64,000 bases of DNA, from the NCBI GenBank assembly GCA_040394635.1, contig JBEBRW010000007.1, positions 1 through 64,000 of the forward strand, written 5' to 3'. Below are positions 15,742 to 24,135 of this stretch, in pieces; the first letter of the stretch is position 1; each line of letters begins with the position of its first letter. The translations under genes and the position numbers were made by a program. This DNA is from UBA5239 sp040394635. Lineage in GTDB: Bacteria; Verrucomicrobiota; Lentisphaeria; Victivallales; Victivallaceae. Below the pieces are notes generated by a model. That model was given only the letters and a program-made list of their open reading frames with translations, had not been told where the DNA came from and made no database searches.

Positions 15742-16852
15742 CGTCCGGGGTCTGGAAAAGTTCCTGCAGCGATTTCTTTTCCACCATGCCACCGGTCCGG
15801 TCCTTTTCCGGGGGATCAAGTTCCCATTTCGGGCCGGGAAACACCGGGGTATTGAACTTGTCCTGCCCGATGTTTCTGGTCTTTTCCTGGAACTCCATGC
15901 AGGCGCGGATGCAGCCCTTGGCGCCGCAGACGGCGAAATATCCGGTATGGGTGATGATCTGCTTGTAATACGGATTCACGTAGTTGCTGGGAAACTCCGT
16001 ACTCCGGCATCCCCAGTTTGCACCGGCGAAGGTGTAGCCGATCTTGTAGGCCAGTTCCTCGGACATGTCGGTCTGCGTAATGTCGAGGTTGAAGCCCGGG
16101 AAATAGCGTTTCATGAACGGCGAGGCTTTCCAATTGATGCCGTGGTGGGTGGCGGTGCAGCGGCCCATATGGACGTCGCCCCACTCGTATTCGCGACCGT
16201 CGATGTGGATCTTGATCGTGGGTATTTCGCCTTGTTTCGGGATGGCGTTGCCGGGGCAGTCTTTGACGCATTTCATGCAGCGTTTGCAGAGCGTTTTCGG
16301 CTCGATGACCGCATCCGGCTCGAGCTCGGCGTCGGTCAGGATATTACCGATGCGCACGCGGGGGCCGAATACCGGGTGGATGAACACCTTGGACCAGCCG
16401 ATTTCGCCGAGTCCGCAGGCCATGGCGGCGATACGGATGTTCAGGTTGATCTCCGGCACGGGGCGGCCGGGGGCCATCGGTTTGGGGTTCTGCGGATACA
16501 TCTCCGGCACACCCGGATAAACCGGCACGGCTTCGAACCCGTGGTCCTCGATGAAACGCGCCAGTTCGTAGGTCACCATCGGCCGGAACAGCGTGTTCAG
16601 GCGGTTATAAGAGTAATAGGTATAATTCGGCCAGTAGGTGCCTTCGGTAATGCCGCGGTAAGTGCTGCGCGGAATCGGCTGGACGATGGAGATGACCGAT
16701 TTGCAGTCCGGGAAAATATTTTTCGGATGCATGCGCTCCGGGGCCTCCGCGAAGCGCTCGATGTTGGCGACTCCGACGACTTCCACGCCGCCGCCGCCGG
16801 CACCGAGCCTGCGGGCCAGGTCTTTGATCATTTGCGAGGTTAATTTAGTCAT
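15719..16852 (-). CDS. QueG/reductive-dehalogenase-like iron-sulfur protein, third of three
   Basis: A 377-residue member of the tandem iron-sulfur set. It starts MTKLTSQMIKDLARRLG (AGGTGA upstream) and has the shared AAMACGLGEIGWSKVFIHPVFGPRVRIG segment. One ferredoxin-like cluster is at C189, C192, C195 and C199 (CKRCMKCVKDCP), and a C-terminal CGAKGCIRACMEF motif ends the fold. It is about 120 residues longer than its two neighbours, because a segment rich in Tyr and Trp is inserted between the cluster and the C-terminal motif. No Tat or Sec signal is present, unlike respiratory reductive dehalogenases, so it is cytoplasmic. The substrate is unknown. It follows the middle gene by 14 bases in one operon. 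Confidence 0.78.
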   Translation of the reverse strand: MTKLTSQMIKDLARRLGAGGGGVEVVGVANIERFAEAPERMHPKNIFPDCKSVISIVQPIPRSTYRGITEGTYWPNYTYYSYNRLNTLFRPMVTYELARFIEDHGFEAVPVYPGVPEMYPQNPKPMAPGRPVPEINLNIRIAAMACGLGEIGWSKVFIHPVFGPRVRIGNILTDAELEPDAVIEPKTLCKRCMKCVKDCPGNAIPKQGEIPTIKIHIDGREYEWGDVHMGRCTATHHGINWKASPFMKRYFPGFNLDITQTDMSEELAYKIGYTFAGANWGCRSTEFPSNYVNPYYKQIITHTGYFAVCGAKGCIRACMEFQEKTRNIGQDKFNTPVFPGPKWELDPPEKDRTGGMVEKKSLQELFQTPDVNAGSWK

Positions 16853-16866
16853 GGTTATCACCTGTA

Positions 16867-17643
16867 TTATGCCTGCCGGAACGGCCGGTTGAGTTTTTGT
16901 TTGAGCAAACCGCGCTCCTCGAGCGAAGCGAGGCAGCCGCGTCCGCAGGGTGCGCCCACGCGATCCACGGTTTCGAAGCGGCCGAAATTGGTCTGGATGG
17001 CACCGAACTTGCATTTGCGGCAGACATCGTTGTCACGGCTGTTTTCCTTGAGCGCCTGATACGGGCAAGCTTCAATACAGGCGCGGCAATTCGCACAGAA
17101 ATCCGGCGATATCACCGGGTCGGCGACAAATTCGAAGTCGCTCAGCAGCATGGCAATGCGCTGTCTGGTGCCGTACTCGGGGGTCAGAAAAAGGCCGTTG
17201 ATGCCGATTTCGCCCAGCCCGGCCGCCTGCGCCGCCAACCGCCAGTCGACATAAACATTCGGGGCCGGTTTGTCCGGCGACACCGGGCACGCCAGCGGGT
17301 ACTTGACCGTCTCCTCCACGTCGTAGCCAAACATCGGCACCGCTTCGAAGCCCTGCGCCTCGATCCAGATGCAGACATCGTACGTCGTTTTGGCGAGGTA
17401 ATTATCCTCCAGTGACATCAGCCCGAAATGGTCGAACGTATTCTTCATCTCCGTGCTCTGCTCCAGGCCGCGCAGCGCACCGCGCGGAATCCGCCGCCCG
17501 ACCACGATCAGGCTTTTCGCCTGCGGAAAAATCGACAGCGGGTTGTGCTCGGGGGCCAGGTGCGCCAGCCGCTCCACGGGGGCGATGCCGACCAGGTCCG
17601 CGCCGAAATTTTTCGCCGCCTGTTTTAATTCTTGCGTATTCAT
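16867..17643 (-). CDS. QueG-like iron-sulfur protein, second of three
   Basis: A 258-residue protein starting MNTQELKQAAKNFGADLVGI, closely paralogous to the gene just upstream. The cluster motif is C183, C186, C189, C193 (CANCRACIEACP), followed by C208 and C211 (CRKC) and a terminal C233/C237 (APCGRGCLASLEE). The core RLAAQAAGLGEIGINGLFLT is shared with QueG-type proteins. Its ATG overlaps the stop codon of the upstream gene by one base (TAATG), so the two are translationally coupled. Function unknown; probably a redox protein acting on a small molecule, perhaps with a corrinoid as in QueG, but no cofactor site can be proved from sequence. Confidence 0.78.
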   Translation of the reverse strand: MNTQELKQAAKNFGADLVGIAPVERLAHLAPEHNPLSIFPQAKSLIVVGRRIPRGALRGLEQSTEMKNTFDHFGLMSLEDNYLAKTTYDVCIWIEAQGFEAVPMFGYDVEETVKYPLACPVSPDKPAPNVYVDWRLAAQAAGLGEIGINGLFLTPEYGTRQRIAMLLSDFEFVADPVISPDFCANCRACIEACPYQALKENSRDNDVCRKCKFGAIQTNFGRFETVDRVGAPCGRGCLASLEERGLLKQKLNRPFRQA

Positions 17644-18416
17644 TATTTTTTCCCCTGCAAAACTGCATCCGTTTCGCGCCCGATGCTCCACAAACCGCGC
17701 TTGCGGAATTTATTTTCGAACCGGTTGCCGACTTTGTTTTCCAGCGCCACCATGCAGGTGCGCCCGCAGATTGCGGCGTAACGGTCAACCGTGTCCGAAC
17801 GGTCAGGAGGTGAAAATGCGCCGTTCCTGCACTCTTTGCAGATGTTCAGATCGAGCTTGCCGCCGGCGTCGAAAGCCTTCAGCGGACAGATTTCGATGCA
17901 GGCGCGGCAACCGTCGCAGAGATTGAGCTCCTGCATGTCGTCGCCGTCCAGCTCGATATCGACGAAGATCGAGGCGAAGCGCTGGCGGTGCCCGTACTGC
18001 GGTGTCAGGAAAAACCCGCCCTTGCCTATATCCCCCAGCCCGGCGGCCCTGCCCATGGCCATGTAGTCGGGCACGAATTTCTCATCCGCTTTTTTGTAAG
18101 ACATGACCGGAACCGCTTCAATTCCCTCGTCTTCCAGGCGGCAGGTGAGGTTGTAAACCGTCCGGGTCAGGAACTGGTCTTCCATCCAATTGAAGCCATA
18201 ACAACTATAAGTTGAACCAAAGTTCGTGCCTTCCTCAACGCCGCGCAGAGTACCGCGCATGATGCGGTGTCCCACGACGATGACCGACTTGGTGTTCGGT
18301 GCCAGGGTTCTCGGGTTGCTCTCCGGCGGCAGTTGCGCCAGCCGTTCGACCGGGGCGATGCCGACGAGGTCCGCGCCGAATTCCTTCGCCAACTGTTTGA
18401 TTTGCGATGCGTTCAT
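17643..18416 (-). CDS. QueG-like iron-sulfur protein, first of three
   Basis: A 257-residue protein starting MNASQIKQLAKEFGADLVGI. It has C167, C170, C173, C177 (CDGCRACIEICP), C193 and C196 (CKEC), and C217/C221 (AICGRTCMVALEN), the same order and spacing as the next gene. It begins 66 bases after the IclR-type gene and is the first structural gene of the operon. The N-terminal GADLVGIAPVERLA resembles the start of QueG, but the protein lacks the HEAT repeats and has its own C-terminal cysteine motif, so it is not expected to make queuosine. Confidence 0.78.
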   Translation of the reverse strand: MNASQIKQLAKEFGADLVGIAPVERLAQLPPESNPRTLAPNTKSVIVVGHRIMRGTLRGVEEGTNFGSTYSCYGFNWMEDQFLTRTVYNLTCRLEDEGIEAVPVMSYKKADEKFVPDYMAMGRAAGLGDIGKGGFFLTPQYGHRQRFASIFVDIELDGDDMQELNLCDGCRACIEICPLKAFDAGGKLDLNICKECRNGAFSPPDRSDTVDRYAAICGRTCMVALENKVGNRFENKFRKRGLWSIGRETDAVLQGKK

Positions 18417-18446
18417 TTTCCTTTTCCCTCAGGTTAGAATGCAAGA

Positions 18447-18468
18447 GCGGCAACGTGCCGCCGCGATG
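18447..18468 (+). repeat. Copy 1 of a 22-base dyad element flanking the IclR gene
   Basis: GCGGCAACGTGCCGC, then C, then GCGATG. The first 15 bases form a dyad (GCGGCA-ACG-TGCCGC). The same 22 bases with one mismatch occur in opposite orientation at 19401-19422. This copy lies between the IclR gene and the first iron-sulfur gene. Confidence 0.75.
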
Positions 18469-18482
18469 TTTGTTTGATAGAC

Positions 18483-19250
18483 TTAATGATCGAGAGGCAA
18501 GCCGAGTGCGAATGAGATCGACTCGCCGCACTTTTTGGTTTTTGAAGTGAATTTTTCCCATGTTTCCGGGGTCCACTCGTCAGCGTTTTCCGGCATGACC
18601 ACGCCGATGGCACCAATCAGTTGTTTGGAAGCGTTGAAGACCGGTGCCCCCACGGCGCCCACGTCGCGACTGCTTTCCCCTTCCATCCGGGAGTAACCGC
18701 GCTCGCGAATCTGCTTCAACTCTTTTTTGAACGCTTCCGGTGAAGTGATCGATTTCGGAGTGGCGGCGGTCCAGTCGCAATCTTCGAGCAATTCATCGAG
18801 ACGCTCTTCCAAGGCATAGGCGGCGCAGATTTTGCCGCAGGCCGAACGGTTGACCGGATGAATCTGCCCGATCGCCAGCCCCGCGTCGCCGGTGAAGTGC
18901 TCCGGGTACTCCGTGCCGATAATCAGCGAATAACCGTCATAATTCGAGGTCAGGAAAACCGGGCGCTTCAATTCGCGCGCCAGCTGCTGCATATAGGAAC
19001 GGGCGATATTACGGAGCTTCAATTTCTGCAGCCGGGCATTGGAAAGCGTCAGAATCTTGAGGCTGACCCGGTATTTGCGGCTGCCGGAAATCTGCTCCAC
19101 GTAACCGGTCTCGGTCAGGGTTTTGAGCAAACGGCAGACGTGACTGTTCGGCAAGGCAAAGTGCTCCGCCAACTCTTTCACCGAACACTCTTCGGCGTCT
19201 TTCGAAAGATATTCCAGGATCATGAATCCGTTCTGTAATGTATTATTCAT
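18483..19250 (-). CDS. IclR family transcription regulator
   Basis: A 255-residue regulator with an N-terminal winged helix (CSVKELAEHFALPNSHVCRLLKTLTETGYV, written in parts: SVKELAEHF and NSHVCRLLKTL) and a C-terminal effector domain typical of IclR (PVNRSACGKICAAYAL, GAVGAPVFNASKQLIGAIGV). Such regulators often control catabolism of aromatic or small organic acids. The start at 19250 is preferred: GGAG lies 4 bases before it and a good promoter sits just upstream. It is followed in the same direction by the three iron-sulfur genes, and matching dyad elements lie on both sides of it, so it probably controls that operon and itself. Confidence 0.92.
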   Translation of the reverse strand: MNNTLQNGFMILEYLSKDAEECSVKELAEHFALPNSHVCRLLKTLTETGYVEQISGSRKYRVSLKILTLSNARLQKLKLRNIARSYMQQLARELKRPVFLTSNYDGYSLIIGTEYPEHFTGDAGLAIGQIHPVNRSACGKICAAYALEERLDELLEDCDWTAATPKSITSPEAFKKELKQIRERGYSRMEGESSRDVGAVGAPVFNASKQLIGAIGVVMPENADEWTPETWEKFTSKTKKCGESISFALGLPLDH

Positions 19251-19290
19251 AAATCTCCACAAATTCTATATATTGGAATTCATATCATAT

Positions 19291-19318
19291 ATTATAACGC
19301 CATTTAGAATTTAGTCAA
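19291..19318 (-). promoter_or_regulatory. Promoter of the IclR-type gene
   Basis: On the minus strand TTGACT (19318-19313) and TATAAT (19296-19291) are 16 bases apart, followed by an AT-rich leader of about 35 bases to the ATG at 19250. Confidence 0.75.
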
Positions 19319-19400
19319 TACCCCCAAACGCGATTTCAGCGAAAAAATCGCCTCCCGGCTAGCAAATCGGCCGTTTGGAAATATATTGGAACATGAAGAT

Positions 19401-19422
19401 CATCGCAGCGGCACGTTGCCGC
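19401..19422 (-). repeat. Copy 2 of the 22-base dyad element flanking the IclR gene
   Basis: On the minus strand this reads GCGGCAACGTGCCGC, then T, then GCGATG, matching 18447-18468 except for one base. It lies in the divergent space between the IclR gene and the lipoprotein gene, upstream of the IclR promoter and 31 bases before the lipoprotein start. Confidence 0.75.
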
Positions 19423-19452
19423 ACGCGGGCGAAACCCAGGGGAGATTTTGAG

Positions 19453-19869
19453 ATGAAGAAAATGATTTTGCTTGCGGGACTGGCAGTGTTGCTGCTGCAG
19501 GGATGCGCCACGTCCATGTCCACCAACCAGTACACGGTGAATATCGGCGCCAGCCAGAACCAGGAACGTGTGTTCCGGGTCTATAACCGCGACGGCGAAT
19601 ACGTCCACATGGGCAAAACCCCGATGATGGTCACGTTGCGCGCCCAGTCGAGCAAATTTTTCAACCGCGAAATCTATACCGTCAAATTCGACGACGGCAA
19701 GGAACGCACCATTACCGCCACGCTCAGCCCGTGGTACTGGGGCAACTTCGTCACGATCTTCGGGTTTGCGGTGGACGGCTTCACCGGCTGTATGTGGGCG
19801 CTGCCGGACCGCGTAAACATCGACCTGCCGGAGTCGCGCGACCCGGACAGCCAGAAAATCAACCTGTAA
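19453..19869 (+). CDS. Small outer-envelope lipoprotein, PEGA-like
   Basis: A 138-residue lipoprotein: MKKMILLAGLAVLLLQGCAT has a lipobox with the lipidated Cys at 18. The mature part (VFRVYNRDGEYVHMGKTPMM) resembles a PEGA-type beta domain, and the end contains GFAVDGFTGCMWALPDRVNI, a motif I associate with short lipoproteins of unknown role in several Gram-negative groups. I chose 19453 because GGAG lies 8 bases before it and the lipobox is then correctly placed. It stands alone, divergent from the IclR gene. Function unknown. Confidence 0.8.
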   Translation: MKKMILLAGLAVLLLQGCATSMSTNQYTVNIGASQNQERVFRVYNRDGEYVHMGKTPMMVTLRAQSSKFFNREIYTVKFDDGKERTITATLSPWYWGNFVTIFGFAVDGFTGCMWALPDRVNIDLPESRDPDSQKINL

Positions 19870-19943
19870 TTCCGGTTATTTCAGTGCAAATCCGGTGCGA
19901 CTTCGAGAATGCTGCGCAGGAAAAATTTCCGGAGGTAGCTTTT

Positions 19944-21014
19944 TCAATGTTCCATCAGGATCAGGGATTTGATGATCTGTTTGCCGGTTTCGCGCATGGC
20001 GGCGGCATTGCGCATGAACCACGGGATCGTCAGCAGCAGCGGCACCGTGCCGAATTTTTCGGCGCAATATCCGGTAGGCATATCCTGCTGGGGATCGATG
20101 AGTTTCTCCCAGGTTTTGCCGTATTCGATCTGATCCGGCATGAAACGGGTGAAGCGCTCGATCACGCCCGCGTCCGCGGCGCGGATGGTGTCTTTGAAGC
20201 GCAGCAGATTGCTGTGCAAATTGATGAAAATATTCGGCCGCAGCTCGTCGTAACAGGCGAAGCAGGCGTTCAGCACCACGTCGTCCTTGTAGTTGCGGCG
20301 GTTGGCGCGGTTCCAGTCGGGGGTGCGGTTCATGTCGGCGCCGTTGACGGAGGAGTAGCGCGACATGCCGTCGGCCACGCCGTCGGGGTTGGTCATGGGG
20401 ATGAAATTGAAGGACATCTCGCGGCGGGCGTATTGCGCCAGCGGATCGTTGGAAATCAGGAAATCGATCATGCCTTCGATGCAGAACGAACCGGCGCTTT
20501 CGTCCGGGTGATTGCGGGCGGTGAAAAGGAAGCGCCTGCCGCCGGGATTACCGATCCGCAGCAGCGTCAGCTGGCGGCTGTATTCGGATTCGCCGAAAGC
20601 ATCGGCGGTGACAAACGGCGATTTCAGGCGGTAAATGTATTTTTCCAGGTCCTCCACGCCATAGCGCGGCTGCAGACAGAACAGGCCCCAGCCGGACGGA
20701 ATTTCCATATGGATGGTACTGCGGCCGGGAATGGTTTCGCCCACCACGGGTATCCAGTCATCGCTGCGCTCGTGGCTCCAGTAAAAGCAGTCACGCAGGT
20801 CGGAAAACGGCACGGAGGGCCAATTGATCTGCAGTTCGATCGCCTCGCCCGTCTCGGCCCGGTTTTCAATACCGATTTCCAGGCGCAACGCTTCCGAATC
20901 GGTCTCGGAAAAAGCTTTGATGTCGAAAAAATCATTGCCGCGCCGGAGCACCCGTCCTTCCGGCGGCGCACCATCGAAGTTGGTAAAAACATGCAGATTC
21001 AAGGGGCACCTCAT
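19944..21014 (-). CDS. M14 family zinc carboxypeptidase, cytosolic carboxypeptidase-like
   Basis: A 356-residue protein with a beta-sandwich N-terminal domain (FTNFDGAPPEGRVLRR) and a zinc carboxypeptidase domain resembling the M14 cytosolic carboxypeptidase subfamily: zinc ligands H169 and E172 in ARNHPDESAGSF, NPDGVADGMSR, GADMNR (N229, R230) and third ligand H267 in NLHS. The general-base Glu expected near the C-terminus is not obvious; the region reads PLLLTIPWF where TLE is usual. No signal peptide is seen. It follows the DUF4091 gene by 80 bases on the same strand and could be the last gene of that operon, suggesting trimming of a glycopeptide or poly-glutamyl substrate. Confidence 0.82.
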   Translation of the reverse strand: MRCPLNLHVFTNFDGAPPEGRVLRRGNDFFDIKAFSETDSEALRLEIGIENRAETGEAIELQINWPSVPFSDLRDCFYWSHERSDDWIPVVGETIPGRSTIHMEIPSGWGLFCLQPRYGVEDLEKYIYRLKSPFVTADAFGESEYSRQLTLLRIGNPGGRRFLFTARNHPDESAGSFCIEGMIDFLISNDPLAQYARREMSFNFIPMTNPDGVADGMSRYSSVNGADMNRTPDWNRANRRNYKDDVVLNACFACYDELRPNIFINLHSNLLRFKDTIRAADAGVIERFTRFMPDQIEYGKTWEKLIDPQQDMPTGYCAEKFGTVPLLLTIPWFMRNAAAMRETGKQIIKSLILMEH

Positions 21015-21094
21015 CTATGTTTATTCTCAACATTACATTAGTGCCCTTTGAGTGATTTTCCAATTCAATTTCTCAATTTGTCGGGAATTGGCAA

Positions 21095-24000
21095 TCAATA
21101 AATTTCAATCTCATTTAAACCGAACATGGACGGTAGCTGGAGATTGCCGCCGCCCGGCTCAAGTATGACCTTCAGCCCATCGGCTGAAACCGGTTCGAAA
21201 GCAATGGTCTCGACCGCACCGGCGGCGGCTCTGGTTCCCTCCGGAAGAAGGTCGGTCCAGTTTCCGCCGCAGTGAAGTTGAAGTTTGTAGCGCTGCGGCA
21301 GCCCCCCGCGAGACATCCAGTAAAGATTTACCTTGGAAACGGTTTCCGCCGGCCATGAAATTTCCACCACATGTTCTTTGTTCTCCGCCGTGGACAGCCA
21401 CGATTGTCCGGGTACATAGAGCGAGCCGGGCACCCGGATGCCGTCAACCAGGCACTGATAATCATAACCGGGAAATGTGCCGCTAACTTTTACCGAGCGT
21501 TTGACAAATGGCGATACGACAATGACTTTGCCATTTTCCGCAGTCGCTTTGATCTGGCAATAATTGATTTCCCCTTCCCGCAGGGTCACGGCAAAATGAT
21601 CGGACATATCGCCGATGGCTTGCCGGTACAGGGTTTCGCCGCCATCGACACGGTATTCGATCCTGATTTTCACCGGACGGTTGAAGGCAAGCTGCAACTG
21701 ATTTCCATGAATCGACGGTCTGGTAATAGCCCGGAGGTCGTCATTTTTCAACGATTCCATGCAGAGTGCGGCGGTGGTTTCATTCGCCTTGTCCGGGAGA
21801 TCCGGGTCCGCACCGGCGGCCAGCGTTCGCGGATACCCGGCAGCATCATCCAGTGCCAGAACCACATCCGGGTAGCGCGCCAGCAAATCATTAAGTTGAT
21901 CGAACACCGGAGAAGCATTGCCGGAATCGATGATCGACTTCACCCGGGTAAGAATTTTGTAATCCTGAATGCCGGCGGCCAGCCCGAGATAACGGCGTGA
22001 AATCTCGTAGCCCTCATCTTCGCGGACCGGCGCTGCCGTCACGATCCGGCTTCCGTCGCGCCGGGGATAAATGACCGACATGTATTTGACCCGTTCAAAG
22101 TTCGGGAAACGATCGTCACGGTACCAGAAAAATATTCCATCAAGGCGGTCCTTCCATGCCCGCAGCGGCATCAGGCGATAATAACTGACCGGCTGCAGCG
22201 ACTCCCCGGCCTCGGCGCAATCATAAATGCCTAGCCTGGCGCCCTGCTGCCGGAAGTATTCGATGATCTCCGGGTTACGCGCGGTGTTCACCAGCGGGAT
22301 GATATAGTCGACACTGCGGAGAAATTCCTTCTGCCGTTCGTTGTTGAGATTAACGGTGGTCAAGGTGGTCGTCAAGCGGGCTTGCGGTACCGCTTCTTTG
22401 GCCAGCTTCTGAAGTTCAATGGCCAGAATCATATCGCCTTCGTTGGGCTCATCCACCACCTGCAGATAGAGATCGGCCGGGCTGACGCCGTTCGCTTCAA
22501 GAACCTGATAAAAACTTCTCAGCCATGCCTGCCAGCCATCTTTGATGCGCTGATCCGGCCAGCGGAGTCCATGACTCTCCGCCTGCCGCACAAAGGCGAT
22601 ACCGGCACTGAAATTCACCATGAACCGGGCCCGCGGCGAGACACTGCGAACCTGTCTGATCTTCCCGGCCAAAGAAGTGAAATCCGTGGGGGCCAGAATT
22701 CCCGACCGGTCCAGCAGACCGGCAAAGGACCCGTAATCGAGTTGAACCATATTCAACGCTAATTTTTCCACCTCTTCCCGGCGCAATGTATCCAGCCCGA
22801 AAGCACCGACATCCAGTCCGATCCGGTCCGGCAGCGCCACATCGCAAACGTTCAGTTTCACCGGCAATTCCGCGGAATCCCCGTAATCGGAAAGATTGGT
22901 GATGACGATGGAGCCGTTATATATGCCGGGGTGCAGAAATGTGCTGTCGAAAGTGACCACAACCTGCCTGGTGGTTCCGGACGGAACCGTGACCAGGCCG
23001 AACGGCCCGGCTTCCGTCAACAGGTCGGAAAAAAGCTCATCGCGCTGAGCGTGGCCGCGCAATAACGGCGTATTGTATATCTTCGCAAGATCGCCCGCGG
23101 AAACCCGATGGCTCGAATTCTGCTCATAAAGAGGCTGGACCCCAACCCGGAAATCAACCGGTTTTCCGCTCAAGTTCGTCAGCATGACCCCAACACTGCG
23201 GGTTTGATTGGCAAACATGGTCAGCTCCAACAGGCGCGGGGAGTTCTGTTCTGCCGGCAAATCGGTGGTGTGCGGAAAAAGCAGGGGATTTTTCAACCAT
23301 ACCGGAGTAATGAGTTGCGCCAGTTCTTTTTCGATATTTTCGAATTCGCCAAATGCTTTTTCATAGGCGTTATTATTCGGATTTCCTGCCAGGAACCGGC
23401 TCACGGTGTTCAGTTTGTTCATCAATGCCTGAAATCTGGCGGCATATGATTTTGCGGAGGCCGCTTCGGCTTGCGCCCGCTTGATTCTGGCGGTCAGATT
23501 CTGTATTTTCTCAAGGGCCAGTGTGTATTGCAGATTCCAGAAGTTCGTGAATTCGCTGGATTTGGCCCCTTCCTCGATTTGTATATCAGTCACATACAGG
23601 GAACCGGATGCGCCGTGGGGCCAGAAGAGGAGGAGCGAATACCCGTTTGCGGTATGGTCGAAACTCCGGGTTTGCGCCGGAGCTTTGAAGGTGATGCTGT
23701 AGTGTTTCCATGGACTGTTCGGACCGTCCGGGCCCAAACCCGCGGAATTGGTCCAGCCGTAATTGATGACATGCAGTGCCTTGCCTTGATGGAATTTACT
23801 TAAATCAAGGTTTTCGGTCTTCATCCAGGCACTTAACGTATACGTTTTTCCTTCTTCCAGATTCACGCCCCAACCGGACCGGGCGCCCTTGTTATACAAA
23901 TAAATATGGTTATTCTGTTCACCTGAGATTTTAAAACAATTCTGACCCTTCGGCCCGCCTTTGCCGATGACTTCCCCGGCGCGGCTTTTGAAAAAATGCC

Positions 24001-24121
24001 ACTGCTTCAATCCTGCGCCGAAGTTGCCGTCCGCAACGTAATTCTTACGCGGCATCGGCGCCTGGCCAAAGAGGCTGGACCCGGACAAAACTGCAATCAA
24101 CATTGAAATACGAAGAAACAT
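21095..24121 (-). CDS. Secreted DUF4091-type glycoside hydrolase-like protein with N-terminal carbohydrate-binding domain (cassette B)
   Basis: A 1008-residue exported protein. A signal peptide (ISMLIAVLSGSSLFGQA) precedes a CBM4/9-like jelly roll (residues about 25-190, with NLEEGKTYTLSAWMKTENLD and YVTDIQIEEG). A helical linker follows, then a beta-sandwich and a barrel with QVVDEPN (D557, E558) where the acid pair of the family is expected, and the LDGIFFWYRDD strand. A C-terminal region of beta domains ends the chain. DUF4091 proteins are thought to be glycosidases of unsettled specificity. It starts 14 bases after the pseudopilin gene and is downstream of a GntR-type regulator in one operon. 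Confidence 0.82.
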   Translation of the reverse strand: MFLRISMLIAVLSGSSLFGQAPMPRKNYVADGNFGAGLKQWHFFKSRAGEVIGKGGPKGQNCFKISGEQNNHIYLYNKGARSGWGVNLEEGKTYTLSAWMKTENLDLSKFHQGKALHVINYGWTNSAGLGPDGPNSPWKHYSITFKAPAQTRSFDHTANGYSLLLFWPHGASGSLYVTDIQIEEGAKSSEFTNFWNLQYTLALEKIQNLTARIKRAQAEAASAKSYAARFQALMNKLNTVSRFLAGNPNNNAYEKAFGEFENIEKELAQLITPVWLKNPLLFPHTTDLPAEQNSPRLLELTMFANQTRSVGVMLTNLSGKPVDFRVGVQPLYEQNSSHRVSAGDLAKIYNTPLLRGHAQRDELFSDLLTEAGPFGLVTVPSGTTRQVVVTFDSTFLHPGIYNGSIVITNLSDYGDSAELPVKLNVCDVALPDRIGLDVGAFGLDTLRREEVEKLALNMVQLDYGSFAGLLDRSGILAPTDFTSLAGKIRQVRSVSPRARFMVNFSAGIAFVRQAESHGLRWPDQRIKDGWQAWLRSFYQVLEANGVSPADLYLQVVDEPNEGDMILAIELQKLAKEAVPQARLTTTLTTVNLNNERQKEFLRSVDYIIPLVNTARNPEIIEYFRQQGARLGIYDCAEAGESLQPVSYYRLMPLRAWKDRLDGIFFWYRDDRFPNFERVKYMSVIYPRRDGSRIVTAAPVREDEGYEISRRYLGLAAGIQDYKILTRVKSIIDSGNASPVFDQLNDLLARYPDVVLALDDAAGYPRTLAAGADPDLPDKANETTAALCMESLKNDDLRAITRPSIHGNQLQLAFNRPVKIRIEYRVDGGETLYRQAIGDMSDHFAVTLREGEINYCQIKATAENGKVIVVSPFVKRSVKVSGTFPGYDYQCLVDGIRVPGSLYVPGQSWLSTAENKEHVVEISWPAETVSKVNLYWMSRGGLPQRYKLQLHCGGNWTDLLPEGTRAAAGAVETIAFEPVSADGLKVILEPGGGNLQLPSMFGLNEIEIY

Positions 24122-24135
24122 AAACCAAATTCCTG

